A stretch of 64,000 nucleotides of DNA, from positions 1 through 64,000 of the forward strand of contig CACEHK010000002.1 in the NCBI GenBank assembly GCA_902559305.1. Reading direction: 5' to 3'. Within the stretch, counting starts at the first letter, position 1. Every line of letters begins with the position of its first letter. This stretch comes from an uncultured Pelagibacteraceae bacterium (GTDB lineage Bacteria; Pseudomonadota; Alphaproteobacteria; Pelagibacterales; Pelagibacteraceae). Shown piece after piece: positions 35,812 through 43,696 of this stretch. The notes beneath the pieces are model-generated. The model was given only the letters and a program-made list of their open reading frames with translations, did not search any database and was not told the DNA's origin. Position numbers and translations under genes: made by a program.

Positions 35812-36723
35812 TTAGTCTAATGCAACAACTGCCGCAGCCATAGATGCTAGTCTTGCTGGAGCTTCATCTGATCGACTTGTTATAACAACTGGAACTTTTC
35901 CACCAATAACTACACCAGCAGCACATGCTCCCATAAAGTAAATCATCATTTTAACTAATGCATTTCCTGCTTCAACATTTGGTACTAATAAAACATCAGC
36001 TTGGCCCGCAACTGCATTTTTTATTCCTTTAATAGCTGCAGATTTTTTTGAAACACTATTATCAAAAGCAAGTGGACCAAATACATCTGCGTTTATATTT
36101 TCTTTTATTGCTAATTCAGTGATTTCTTTAGCTTCTAAAGAACTTTGAACACTATCTAGAACCTCTTCTGTTGCAGAAAGTACAGCAACTTTTGGTTTTT
36201 CGATTCCTATTCTATTGGAAAAATTAACTACATTTTTAAGTATATGCATTTTAGTTTTTATATTCGGCATGACGTTTAGAGCTCCGTCAGTTATTATTAA
36301 TGGATTATCCTCTTTATCCAAAGTCATATGCCAAACATGACTTAATCTTGTTTTACCTAATAAATTATATTCTCTTTTTAATACTTCTTTCATTAAAACA
36401 TCAGTGTGAATATGACCTTTAACGATTATTCTTACTTTGTTTTCTGATGCTAATTTTGCTGCAATTTTTGCTGTATTATTTTCTATGGGTTCATGAATAG
36501 TTTCAAACTTTGAAATATCAAACTTTAAATTGTCAGCACATTTTTGAATTTCGTTTTTATCTCCAATAAAAATTGGAATGATTAAATTTTCATTAACAGC
36601 ATCCATGACAGACAACATTGGAAGAGGCTTTCCTGCGTTAACTATCCCTGCAAACACACCTTTTTTTTTATGTGCAACATTAAGAAGGTTATTTGGACAA
36701 ACTATTTCTTTATCTGAAAGCAT
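35812..36723 (-). CDS. Phosphate acetyl/butyryltransferase
   Basis: A 303-residue Pta/Ptb-family acyltransferase that moves an acyl group between phosphate and CoA. Recognisable segments are FIGDKNEI near residue 76, VKGHIHTDVLMKEVL near 121, HVWHMTLD, ITDGALNVMPN near 165, and the C-terminal YFMGACAAGVVIGGKVPVVITSRSDE. It lacks the long N-terminal domain of E. coli Pta. Upstream of the HpsN-like gene, it could convert acetyl-phosphate from sulfoacetaldehyde acetyltransferase (Xsc) to acetyl-CoA, but no xsc lies within the window. Confidence 0.85.
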   Translation of the reverse strand: MLSDKEIVCPNNLLNVAHKKKGVFAGIVNAGKPLPMLSVMDAVNENLIIPIFIGDKNEIQKCADNLKFDISKFETIHEPIENNTAKIAAKLASENKVRIIVKGHIHTDVLMKEVLKREYNLLGKTRLSHVWHMTLDKEDNPLIITDGALNVMPNIKTKMHILKNVVNFSNRIGIEKPKVAVLSATEEVLDSVQSSLEAKEITELAIKENINADVFGPLAFDNSVSKKSAAIKGIKNAVAGQADVLLVPNVEAGNALVKMMIYFMGACAAGVVIGGKVPVVITSRSDEAPARLASMAAAVVALD

Positions 36724-36798
36724 TTTTACGTTTTTTGTATATATAAATTTATTATAATTTATAGTAAAATAGATAAAGCTAAAAACTATGTCGGAACT

Positions 36799-37647
36799 AT
36801 GGAAATAGTAACAAAAATAGCACCTATTGCACTAGCATTGATAATGCTTGGTCTTGGATTAGGCCTAACAACCCAAGATTTCACTAGAGTATTAAAAGCT
36901 CCAAAAGATTTTTTAATAGGCTTTTTATCTCAACTGATTATTTTACCTACAGTTGCTTTCATGTTAATAAAAATTCTAGGAACATCTCCAGAAATTGCTT
37001 TGGGTGTAATGATAATCGCTGCTGCGCCTGGTGGAATCACATCAAATGTTTTAACAAAGTTTGCAAAAGGAGATGTAGCATTGTCAGTTTCATTAACAGC
37101 AGTAATAAGCATTATTAGCATTATAACAGTTCCATTGATTGTTTTTACTTCAGCTGATCTTTTGGGAGTTAGCTTTGCAAATGAAAATATTAATATAACT
37201 GGAACTGCATTAAAAATGGCATTGGTAGTTGCGGTACCGGTAATTTTAGGAATGATAATTAGAAAATTTGCAGATAATTTTATAAGTTCAAAAACTTCAA
37301 TTATTGATAAAATTACAGGAATATTATTTTTAATTGTTTTTATTGCAATTTGGATTGAAGAAAAAGATAATATTTTTAATTATTTAGCACAAGCGGGTTT
37401 AGTAGTATTAACTTTAAATATAGTAATGATGATTATTGCTTTTTATCTTGCAAAAACTTTTGCAACAGGAATAGAGCAAATAAAATGTATTTCACTTGAA
37501 TGTGGACTTCAAAACGGAACTTTAGCAGTTTTTGTTGCTACTGAAATTTCTAATGAAATTGTTTATATGATACCAACAGCTGCGTATGCATTAATAATGT
37601 ATATAACTGGATTTATATTTATTTATATTTTAAGAAATAGAATTTAA
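36799..37647 (+). CDS. Bile acid:sodium symporter family (BASS) transporter
   Basis: A 282-residue membrane protein with about nine or ten helices of the BASS/SBF family. Conserved elements include IMLGLGLGLTTQDF in the first helix, the APGGITSNVLTKFAKGDVALSV unwound-helix region near residue 76 and SLECGLQNGTLAVFVA near 230, which line the substrate site. Family members take up organic anions with Na+, including pantoate and keto acids. It is divergent from the phosphotransferase gene and its stop overlaps the convergent dhaK stop by 4 bp. Confidence 0.9.
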   Translation: MEIVTKIAPIALALIMLGLGLGLTTQDFTRVLKAPKDFLIGFLSQLIILPTVAFMLIKILGTSPEIALGVMIIAAAPGGITSNVLTKFAKGDVALSVSLTAVISIISIITVPLIVFTSADLLGVSFANENINITGTALKMALVVAVPVILGMIIRKFADNFISSKTSIIDKITGILFLIVFIAIWIEEKDNIFNYLAQAGLVVLTLNIVMMIIAFYLAKTFATGIEQIKCISLECGLQNGTLAVFVATEISNEIVYMIPTAAYALIMYITGFIFIYILRNRI

Positions 37648-38639
37648 TAATTCCAAAAAGGGCATTTGCTTTCTGCTAGAAGATATTTTTTTAAATTATT
37701 ATTTAATTTAAAGGTTGTAATTGACATTCCTGCCATCTCCATGGAAGTTGCGTACCTTCCAACATAAGTTTTAACATTTTTTATTTTTGAATTAGATAAA
37801 TTTTCGTTTACTCTTTTAGAGACAATATACAGTTCTTCAAGCGGTGTAGCTCCTAAACTATTAATCATAACTGCAATATTGTCATTTGCTGTTAATTTAG
37901 AATCTTTAATTATTCTTTTATATAAATCATCAACCAAATCATTTGCAGGTCTTAACTTTTCTCTTTTTATTCCAGGCTCTCCATGTATACCCATTCCTAT
38001 TTCGATTTCATCATCACTTATATTAAAAGTTGGTTTTCCAGCCTCAGGTAGAATACAAGGTGATACAGCAACGCCAAGTGTTCGAATATTGTTATTAACC
38101 TCTGCTGCAGTTTTAAAAACATCTTCAAGAGATGCTCCAGTTTCGGCAATTGCTCCAGCAACTTTAAATACAAATATCATACCAGCGATACCTCTTCGTT
38201 TTTCTTTTTCAGACTCATTTGCACTCGCAATATCATCAGCAACAATTACTTTTTTCGTTTTTATCCCTTCAGCCTCAACCATTTCACAAGCCATATCAAA
38301 ATTCATGACGTCACCACCATAATTGCCGATAATACACAAAACTCCGTTACCATTATCAGCGTTTTTTATTGCTGAAACCATTTGTTCAACTGATGGAGAT
38401 GCAAATACAGAGCCAATAGCACAAGCATCTAAAAATCCTTCACCAACATATCCTGTAAAGACTGGGAGATGTCCAGAACCACCGCCGGTTACTATTCCAA
38501 CTTTTTTTGAAGCTTTATTTACTCTCGTTACAACTCTATTATTATCTTTAGCTAAAGAATAAACTTCTGGGTGAGATTTAATAAGTCCGTCAATTGACTC
38601 TTCAACAAAATTAGCAGGATTGTTGATTATTTTTTTCAT
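37644..38639 (-). CDS. dhaK: Dihydroxyacetone kinase subunit DhaK
   Basis: A 331-residue DhaK protein that binds dihydroxyacetone covalently. The GGGSGHLPVFTGYVG motif (near residue 55) and the nucleophilic His in GMGIHGEPG (near 219) are intact. DhaK normally works with DhaL, either through the PTS protein DhaM or ATP. Here it stands alone; a DhaL-like gene lies 4.5 kb further right on the same strand in another operon. The C-terminal end differs from PTS-type DhaK. Another triose or a sulfonated triose as substrate is possible. Confidence 0.9.
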   Translation of the reverse strand: MKKIINNPANFVEESIDGLIKSHPEVYSLAKDNNRVVTRVNKASKKVGIVTGGGSGHLPVFTGYVGEGFLDACAIGSVFASPSVEQMVSAIKNADNGNGVLCIIGNYGGDVMNFDMACEMVEAEGIKTKKVIVADDIASANESEKEKRRGIAGMIFVFKVAGAIAETGASLEDVFKTAAEVNNNIRTLGVAVSPCILPEAGKPTFNISDDEIEIGMGIHGEPGIKREKLRPANDLVDDLYKRIIKDSKLTANDNIAVMINSLGATPLEELYIVSKRVNENLSNSKIKNVKTYVGRYATSMEMAGMSITTFKLNNNLKKYLLAESKCPFWNY

Positions 38640-38683
38640 ATCAATTTTTATATTTTAAATTTAAAAATATATATACTAGAAAA

Positions 38684-39823
38684 ATGACAAAATCTTTCAA
38701 AGTAAATATCTCAGAAGAAATTCTACAAAACATATATTCTAAAGTTAAAAATTACCAATGGCACGAGATGCCAGATGACGGAGGCTGGGATTACGGGACA
38801 AATTTAGAATATATGAAGGAATTTTCGAAATTTTGGATTGATAAATATGACTGGAGAAGAACTGAAGAAAAAATAAACAAATTTAAAAATTTTAAATCTA
38901 ATATAGAAGGAATTGATATTCATTTTATTCACGAAAAGGGAAGTGGATCTAATCCAAAGCCTTTATTATTAAATCATGGATGGCCTGGATCGATAGTAGA
39001 ATTTTTACATATTATTGATCAACTTGCTCATCCTGAAAAATATGGTGGAAAAGAAGAAGATGGTTTTGATGTTGTTGTTCCATCTCTGCCAGGTTATGGA
39101 TTTTCAGGACGCCCCACTAGACCAATTGGACCAAGAAAAATGGCTGGAATATTTAATTCGTTAATGACAAATTTTCTTGGTTATAAAAAGTATATTTCTC
39201 AAGGTGGTGATTTTGGTGGAACTATATGTACATGGTTAGCATACGATCATCCAAAAAATTTATTAGGAATTCATATTAATATTTTAATCACAAGACATCC
39301 AGATGGACCACAAACTACAGAAGAAAAAGAATGGCAAGAAAGGTTTAAAAAAGAACAAAAAATTGAAGATGGTTATAGAACACAACAAGCAACAAAACCA
39401 CAAACATTAAGTTATGCTATGATGGATAGCCCAGTAGGTGTTGCAGCTTGGATACTAGAAAAAATGAGAGGTTGGTCTGATATTAAGAATGGTGACGTTG
39501 AAAGTATTTATTCAAAAGATCTTTTACTATCAAATATTATGATTTATTTAGTTACTAAAACTTTTAATACCGCTTCGTGGATTTACTATGGAAGAAGAGA
39601 AGAGGGAGGAAGATATCTTCCTAAAGATCATCTTCCTTTAAAAGTTCCAACAGCTATTGCAAAATTTCCTAAAGAATATTTAGAATGGGCCCCAAAATCA
39701 TATGTAGAAAGAATATATAACGTTCAACAGTGGACTGAAATGCCAGAAGGAGGCCATTTTGCAGCTTTAGAAAAACCTGAATTATTGATAAAAGATATAA
39801 TAAACTTTTCGAAAAAAATATAA
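38684..39823 (+). CDS. Epoxide hydrolase (alpha/beta hydrolase with EHN domain)
   Basis: A 379-residue epoxide hydrolase related to the microsomal/juvenile hormone type. The N-terminal EHN domain (about 1-110, with DDGGWDYGTNLEYMKEFSKF) is followed by an alpha/beta hydrolase core: oxyanion HGWPGSIVEF, the nucleophile Asp in SQGGDFGGTICTW, and the catalytic His in EGGHFAALE. Tyr residues in the lid would activate the epoxide. Detoxification or use of epoxides is likely. No signal peptide is visible. It is followed by three small or periplasmic genes on the same strand. Confidence 0.9.
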   Translation: MTKSFKVNISEEILQNIYSKVKNYQWHEMPDDGGWDYGTNLEYMKEFSKFWIDKYDWRRTEEKINKFKNFKSNIEGIDIHFIHEKGSGSNPKPLLLNHGWPGSIVEFLHIIDQLAHPEKYGGKEEDGFDVVVPSLPGYGFSGRPTRPIGPRKMAGIFNSLMTNFLGYKKYISQGGDFGGTICTWLAYDHPKNLLGIHINILITRHPDGPQTTEEKEWQERFKKEQKIEDGYRTQQATKPQTLSYAMMDSPVGVAAWILEKMRGWSDIKNGDVESIYSKDLLLSNIMIYLVTKTFNTASWIYYGRREEGGRYLPKDHLPLKVPTAIAKFPKEYLEWAPKSYVERIYNVQQWTEMPEGGHFAALEKPELLIKDIINFSKKI

Positions 39824-39832
39824 TTTTTTTAA

Positions 39833-39991
39833 ATGCAAAAAATAATTTTCATAACACTCTCTTTATTAATAATTGGGTATGTTGTTTATATGGGTGTGAT
39901 GGCTGTGATAAGAGGAAAGAAATATAAAGAAGAAAACCAAGCTAAAGAAAACGAAGTTGAAAAAAATCAAAACCAGGACGAAAACAAATGA
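39833..39991 (+). CDS. Small single-helix membrane protein (52 aa)
   Basis: A 52-codon frame with an N-terminal hydrophobic helix (IIFITLSLLIIGYVVYMGVM, residues 4-23), a basic boundary and a highly charged Glu/Lys/Asn tail. It starts 9 bp after the epoxide hydrolase stop and ends in an ATGA overlap with the next small gene. The overlap, topology and position argue it is real; no family is recognised. Confidence 0.6.
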   Translation: MQKIIFITLSLLIIGYVVYMGVMAVIRGKKYKEENQAKENEVEKNQNQDENK

Positions 39992-40167
39992 ATTTAAGTA
40001 CAATAGCAACCATTATTTACGCAGTTGGCATTATAATAGGAGCATTGTTTCTTGATATTTGGGGTGCCGAGACATCTTTAGCTAAAGCTATGGCAGGTGT
40101 AGCATGGACTGTATTTTTTTTGATATGTCTATTTTACTTTGAAAAAAAAGACAAAGAAAATAGATAG
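39988..40167 (+). CDS. Small two-helix membrane protein (59 aa)
   Basis: A 59-codon frame overlapping the upstream small gene by 4 bp and ending 2 bp before the SOUL gene. It has two hydrophobic stretches (TIIYAVGIIIGALFLDIW and AMAGVAWTVFFLICLFYF) joined by a short GAETSLAKA loop, and a basic tail. The tight packing supports translation as part of a small operon. The function is unknown. Confidence 0.65.
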   Translation: MNLSTIATIIYAVGIIIGALFLDIWGAETSLAKAMAGVAWTVFFLICLFYFEKKDKENR

Positions 40168-40169
40168 TA

Positions 40170-40742
40170 GTGAAAAAATTATTTTTAAAAATTAATTTTA
40201 TAGTTTGCTTAATTTTTTTATTCTCATACTCTGTATTAATGGCAAGTGAAGAAGCAAAGTATGATATAATAAAAAAAAATGATATTTATGAAATTCGTTA
40301 TTATTCAGATAGGTTGATTGTTCAAGTAGCAAGCAAAGGTGATAACAGTAGTTTTCGAAAACTTTTTAAATATATTTCTGGAGAAAATAACAATTCCAAA
40401 AAAATAGCAATGACAATCCCAGTTACTCAAACAAATAAGGATGGTAAATTGTATATGCAATTCTATCTACCTTCAAAGTTTGATAAAGAAACGACTCCTT
40501 TACCAAACAATCCTGATCTTGAAATTACAACAATTTCTGAAGGTTATTTTGCAGTATTAAAATTTTCTGGTAGGTCTTCTGATAAAAATTTTGAGAAACA
40601 TAATGAAATTCTTAGACAACAACTTATGAAAGATAAGATTTCAATAAAAGGCTCTGCTATTAGAGCAACATACAATAGTCCTTTTACGCTGCCACCACTT
40701 AGACGAAATGAGACAATGTTTAATATTGATTTGAAGAATTAA
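40170..40742 (+). CDS. SOUL family heme-binding protein, periplasmic
   Basis: A 190-residue protein of the SOUL/HBP family with a signal peptide (first about 25 residues, ending LMASEE). The core motifs YEIRYYSDRLIVQV, KIAMTIPVTQ and AVLKFSGRSSDKNFEKH are those of SOUL proteins, which bind heme or other tetrapyrroles. It starts at GTG 40170, two bases after the upstream small membrane protein. A role in heme storage or buffering in the periplasm is possible but not shown. Confidence 0.88.
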   Translation: MKKLFLKINFIVCLIFLFSYSVLMASEEAKYDIIKKNDIYEIRYYSDRLIVQVASKGDNSSFRKLFKYISGENNNSKKIAMTIPVTQTNKDGKLYMQFYLPSKFDKETTPLPNNPDLEITTISEGYFAVLKFSGRSSDKNFEKHNEILRQQLMKDKISIKGSAIRATYNSPFTLPPLRRNETMFNIDLKN

Positions 40743-40760
40743 GTAAATTATTTTTTAAAA

Positions 40761-40883
40761 ATGCCAAAAAAAAGAAATATTAAAGGAGAAAGTATTCCAA
40801 AAACATTTGTTAAAAAATATATTTATTTTTACTATGCGATTTTTTGGTTAATTATAATTATTTTTTTATTTTTAAAAGATTAA
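40761..40883 (+). CDS. Small single-helix membrane protein (40 aa)
   Basis: A 40-codon frame with a basic N-terminus (MPKKRNIKGESIPKTF) and a C-terminal hydrophobic helix rich in aromatic and Ile residues, ending LKD. It lies 18 bp after the SOUL gene and ends 3 bp before the convergent bcp stop. The sharp basic-then-hydrophobic layout favours a real small protein, though AT-rich DNA readily gives such frames by chance. Confidence 0.45.
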   Translation: MPKKRNIKGESIPKTFVKKYIYFYYAIFWLIIIIFLFLKD

Positions 40884-40886
40884 AAT

Positions 40887-41354
40887 TTAATTAATTTTTT
40901 TCACTTCTTCCAAGACTTCTTTTGCATGATCTTTTACTCTAACTTTATTCCAAATTTTAATAATTTTGCCTTTAGAGTTAATTAAAAACGTAGTTCTTAT
41001 AACTCCCATAAATTCTTTTCCCAAAAAAGATTTTTTACCCCAAACACCATACTTTTTTAAAACTTCTTTTTTTTCATCAGAAAGTAAGTCGAATTTTAAT
41101 TTATATTTTTTTTTGAATTTTAAATGACTATCAACATTATCTTTTGATATACCAAAAACGACAGTTTTATTTTTATTAATTAAACTATTTAACTTACTAA
41201 AATCTCTAGACTCAATGGTACAACCAGGTGTATCATCTTTTGGATAAAAATATAAAATAATATTCTTTTTTTTTACTTTTTTTAATTCGAAAATATTACC
41301 ATTTGTACTTACAAGTTTGAAGTTAGGTGCTTTATTATTTTCTTTTAATTTCAT
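40887..41354 (-). CDS. bcp: Thioredoxin-dependent peroxiredoxin Bcp
   Basis: A 155-residue Bcp/PrxQ-type thiol peroxidase. The peroxidatic and nearby Cys lie in PKDDTPGCTIESRDF (near residue 45); the second Cys five residues later in typical PrxQ proteins is absent here (SRDF), so it would be of the 1-Cys or atypical kind. KKYGVWGKKSFLGKEFMGV and RTTFLINSKGKI are standard. It reduces peroxides in the cytoplasm. It is leftward and divergent from the msrB unit. Confidence 0.92.
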   Translation of the reverse strand: MKLKENNKAPNFKLVSTNGNIFELKKVKKKNIILYFYPKDDTPGCTIESRDFSKLNSLINKNKTVVFGISKDNVDSHLKFKKKYKLKFDLLSDEKKEVLKKYGVWGKKSFLGKEFMGVIRTTFLINSKGKIIKIWNKVRVKDHAKEVLEEVKKIN

Positions 41355-41437
41355 TTAAATTTTAAATATATGAAAATTACCTTGTGTCAATGGGGCTCAT
41401 TGTAATTTTATATAAAAAAATATATTTTTAAAAATAT

Positions 41438-41893
41438 ATGAGAAGAGAATTTTTAAAATTATTTAGCTTATCTATATTTTCATTTTTATTGCTTCCTTAT
41501 AAATTTTTGTACACAGCGACAAAAAAAATTATTAATCAAAATTTAACGGATGAGCAAAAAAATATACTTTTTAATGAAGGAACTGAGCGTCCATTTTCTA
41601 GTTCTTTATTACATGAAAAGAGAGATGGTTTTTATCACTGCGCTAACTGTGATGCTAAATTATTTAGCTCTAATTCAAAATATGATAGTGGTACAGGGTG
41701 GCCATCTTTTACAGAAGCTCTACCAGGTGCTTTCAAGACTAAGATCGACTATTCTTTCGGAGTAAAAAGAACAGAATATCATTGCGCGACCTGTGGTGCG
41801 CACCATGGACATGTATTCGAAGATGGTCCTGGTGAAAACGGAAAGAGATTCTGCAATAACGGACTTTGTTTAATTTTTAAACCTATAAATTAG
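41438..41893 (+). CDS. msrB: Peptide-methionine (R)-S-oxide reductase MsrB, exported
   Basis: A 151-residue MsrB with an N-terminal export/anchor segment (MRREFLKLFSLSIFSFLLLP). Two zinc-binding CxxC pairs are visible (CANC near 67, CATC near 112), along with GTGWPSF, the GVKRTEYHC strand and HHGHVFEDGPGENGKRFC, where the final Cys is the catalytic one. It repairs oxidised methionines, here in the periplasm or at the membrane. It begins an operon with a cupredoxin and a phosphatase, suggesting protection of periplasmic Met/Cu proteins. Confidence 0.93.
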   Translation: MRREFLKLFSLSIFSFLLLPYKFLYTATKKIINQNLTDEQKNILFNEGTERPFSSSLLHEKRDGFYHCANCDAKLFSSNSKYDSGTGWPSFTEALPGAFKTKIDYSFGVKRTEYHCATCGAHHGHVFEDGPGENGKRFCNNGLCLIFKPIN

Positions 41894-41894
41894 T

Positions 41895-42392
41895 ATGAAA
41901 AAATTAATTTTATTATTTTTTATAATTCCAAATTTTTTGTTTGCAGCATCAATGAAAATGATAGGTGAGAAAGGTAAATTATCAGAAGTGAGCAGAACTA
42001 TAGAAATAAAAATGTATGACAATTATTATGAACCTAAAGAAATTAATATTAGAAAAGGGGAAACGATTAAATTTATTGTATATAACTATGGCAAGTTAGT
42101 TCATGAGTTTAATATTGCCACAAAAGAAATGCATATGAAGCATCAACCAGAAATGATGAAGATGGTAGAGTATGAAATTTTATTAGCAGATAAAATAGAT
42201 AAGAAAAAAATGAAAGAAATGGCAAAAAAAGATCATTCATTGGGTCACACCCACTCTAATAGTGTGTTATTAGAACCAAATCAAAGTGCAGAATTAATAT
42301 GGAAATTTAGTACTGATATAAATCTTGAAGCAGCTTGTAATGTGCCAGGGCATTATCAATTAGGGATGGTTGCAAATATAAATAATATTTAA
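41895..42392 (+). CDS. Periplasmic cupredoxin with Met/His/Lys-rich insert
   Basis: A 165-residue exported protein (signal peptide ends near residue 18, LFAAS) with a cupredoxin fold. Type 1 copper ligands are visible: His in KLVHEFNI and Cys, His, Met in AACNVPGHYQLGM. Between them lies an unusual insert (about residues 75-118) rich in Met, His, Lys and Glu (KEMHMKHQPEMMKM and KDHSLGHTHSN), which may bind extra copper. It starts 1 bp after msrB and shares one base with the phosphatase gene. It could be a copper chaperone or electron carrier. Confidence 0.82.
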   Translation: MKKLILLFFIIPNFLFAASMKMIGEKGKLSEVSRTIEIKMYDNYYEPKEINIRKGETIKFIVYNYGKLVHEFNIATKEMHMKHQPEMMKMVEYEILLADKIDKKKMKEMAKKDHSLGHTHSNSVLLEPNQSAELIWKFSTDINLEAACNVPGHYQLGMVANINNI

Positions 42393-42943
42393 TGAACAAA
42401 ATTTTAACATTCCTATTTATTGGACTGTTAAATTTTACAAACTATGCATTTTCAAATGAAATAATTTTAAGTTCACTTAAAGAAGGTAATAAATTAATTT
42501 TTATAAGACATGCAATTGCTCCTGGAAATGGTGATCCAGATAATTTCAATATTAAAGACTGTTCTACACAAAGAAACTTAGATCTAAACGGAATTAATCA
42601 ATCAAAAAAAATTGGTCTTTTTTTTAAAAACAATAAAATAAAAATTGATAAAGTACTTTCAAGCGAGTGGTGCAGATGTAAAGATACAGCAAAGTATGCA
42701 TTTGATAATTTTGAAATTTTTGATGCATTAAACTCATTTTATGACGAAAGATATGCTGCAAATGAAACTAAACAAATTAATGATCTAAAAAAATATATTA
42801 AAAAATGGAATAGTGATAAAAATTTAGTTTTAGTTACTCACTATGTAGTAATCTCATCAATTTTAAATACAGGAACATCTTCAGGAGAAATTATAGTTTC
42901 AGACAAAAATTTTAATATAATTGGAAGTTTTAATAAAATGTAA
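42392..42943 (+). CDS. Exported histidine phosphatase family protein
   Basis: A 183-residue protein with a signal peptide (ending YAFSNE) and the histidine phosphatase motif LIFIRHAIAPGNGDP near residue 36; the second His is in LVLVTHYVVISS near 148. The SSEWCRCKDTAKYAF helix carries a conserved Arg. It is related to SixA/PGAM-like phosphatases of unknown substrate in the periplasm. It is the last gene of the msrB-cupredoxin operon. Confidence 0.82.
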   Translation: MNKILTFLFIGLLNFTNYAFSNEIILSSLKEGNKLIFIRHAIAPGNGDPDNFNIKDCSTQRNLDLNGINQSKKIGLFFKNNKIKIDKVLSSEWCRCKDTAKYAFDNFEIFDALNSFYDERYAANETKQINDLKKYIKKWNSDKNLVLVTHYVVISSILNTGTSSGEIIVSDKNFNIIGSFNKM

Positions 42944-42952
42944 GGAAGTCAT

Positions 42953-43075
42953 TTATAAATCCATGTTTGGCCAATTATCTCTATCATTATACTTATCAAG
43001 TTCTCTTTTTGAAAAAGGTCTAAACAACACCCATCCAACGACTATAACTAAAGCTAAAAGTATTAATGTTTTCAT
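42953..43075 (-). CDS. Small membrane protein (40 aa) of unknown function
   Basis: A 40-codon leftward frame (ATG complement at 43073-43075) encoding an N-terminal hydrophobic helix (TLILLALVIVVGWVLF), then a polar tail with KRELDKYNDRDNWPN. It lies 33 bp downstream of the dhaL-like gene on the same strand and ends 9 bp from the convergent phosphatase stop. The composition is not that of random AT-rich sequence: it keeps Trp, Pro and charged residues in a typical single-pass arrangement. Confidence 0.6.
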   Translation of the reverse strand: MKTLILLALVIVVGWVLFRPFSKRELDKYNDRDNWPNMDL

Positions 43076-43108
43076 AAGTTAAAATCAATTTAAACTAAAT
43101 AATTTCCT

Positions 43109-43696
43109 CTAAAATACTGAACTTAATCTATTTAAAGCAAACATTCCAGGATCATCTAAATCCATAGTTTTATCTTCAAACATTCTAGCTCTCCCGATTT
43201 TAATTCTTTTACCTTTAAAATCTTCCAAAGCTTGTTTGGTTGATGATTTTAGTACTTCGGAATAATTCTGATTATTTTTAAGATTTTTAATTATTAAATC
43301 TAAGCTATCTGCAATGGTTTTATCTCCAAGATTACTTTTTCCTCTCTCAAGTATTGTTTTTAATGTAGTATCAAAAATTGCAACAATATCATCATGATTA
43401 CATTCAGTTTTTCCTTTTAAATTTTTTGAAATATTCATAAAAGAAAAAGCAATTAAGGTGCCAAAACTTGATCCAGATTTTTTAACAAAAGCCTCTGAAC
43501 AAAGCATAAAATTAGAACCCATATCATCATTAAATTTATTAATACTATTATTTACTTCTTCTAAACCATGCAAAATCGTAACTCCTAAATCGCCATCACC
43601 TATTTTTCCATCAGCTGAATTAAAATCATCATAAGAATTTTTCGCTTCTTCTAATAATTTTTTAAAAATATTAGTTAATACTTTTTTATTAAGCAT
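43109..43696 (-). CDS. dhaL: DhaL-like dihydroxyacetone kinase subunit
   Basis: A 195-residue protein with the eight-helix DhaL nucleotide-binding domain. The Mg-binding Asp motif ADGKIGDGDLG is near residue 30, KSGSSFGTLIAF near 73, GDKTIADSLDLI near 120, and the C-terminal GRARMFEDKTMDLDDPGM closes the nucleotide site. It overlaps the Ldh2-family gene by 8 bp and is the last enzyme gene of the operon led by tauA. DhaK is encoded 4.5 kb away and no DhaM is seen. Its phosphate donor and acceptor here are not known. Confidence 0.85.
   Translation of the reverse strand: MLNKKVLTNIFKKLLEEAKNSYDDFNSADGKIGDGDLGVTILHGLEEVNNSINKFNDDMGSNFMLCSEAFVKKSGSSFGTLIAFSFMNISKNLKGKTECNHDDIVAIFDTTLKTILERGKSNLGDKTIADSLDLIIKNLKNNQNYSEVLKSSTKQALEDFKGKRIKIGRARMFEDKTMDLDDPGMFALNRLSSVF

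Noticed and set aside
37879..38322. 147-codon frame opposite dhaK
   Set aside because: Lies entirely antisense to dhaK, whose motifs are intact; the Ser/Pro/Ile-rich product is typical of a reverse-frame shadow.
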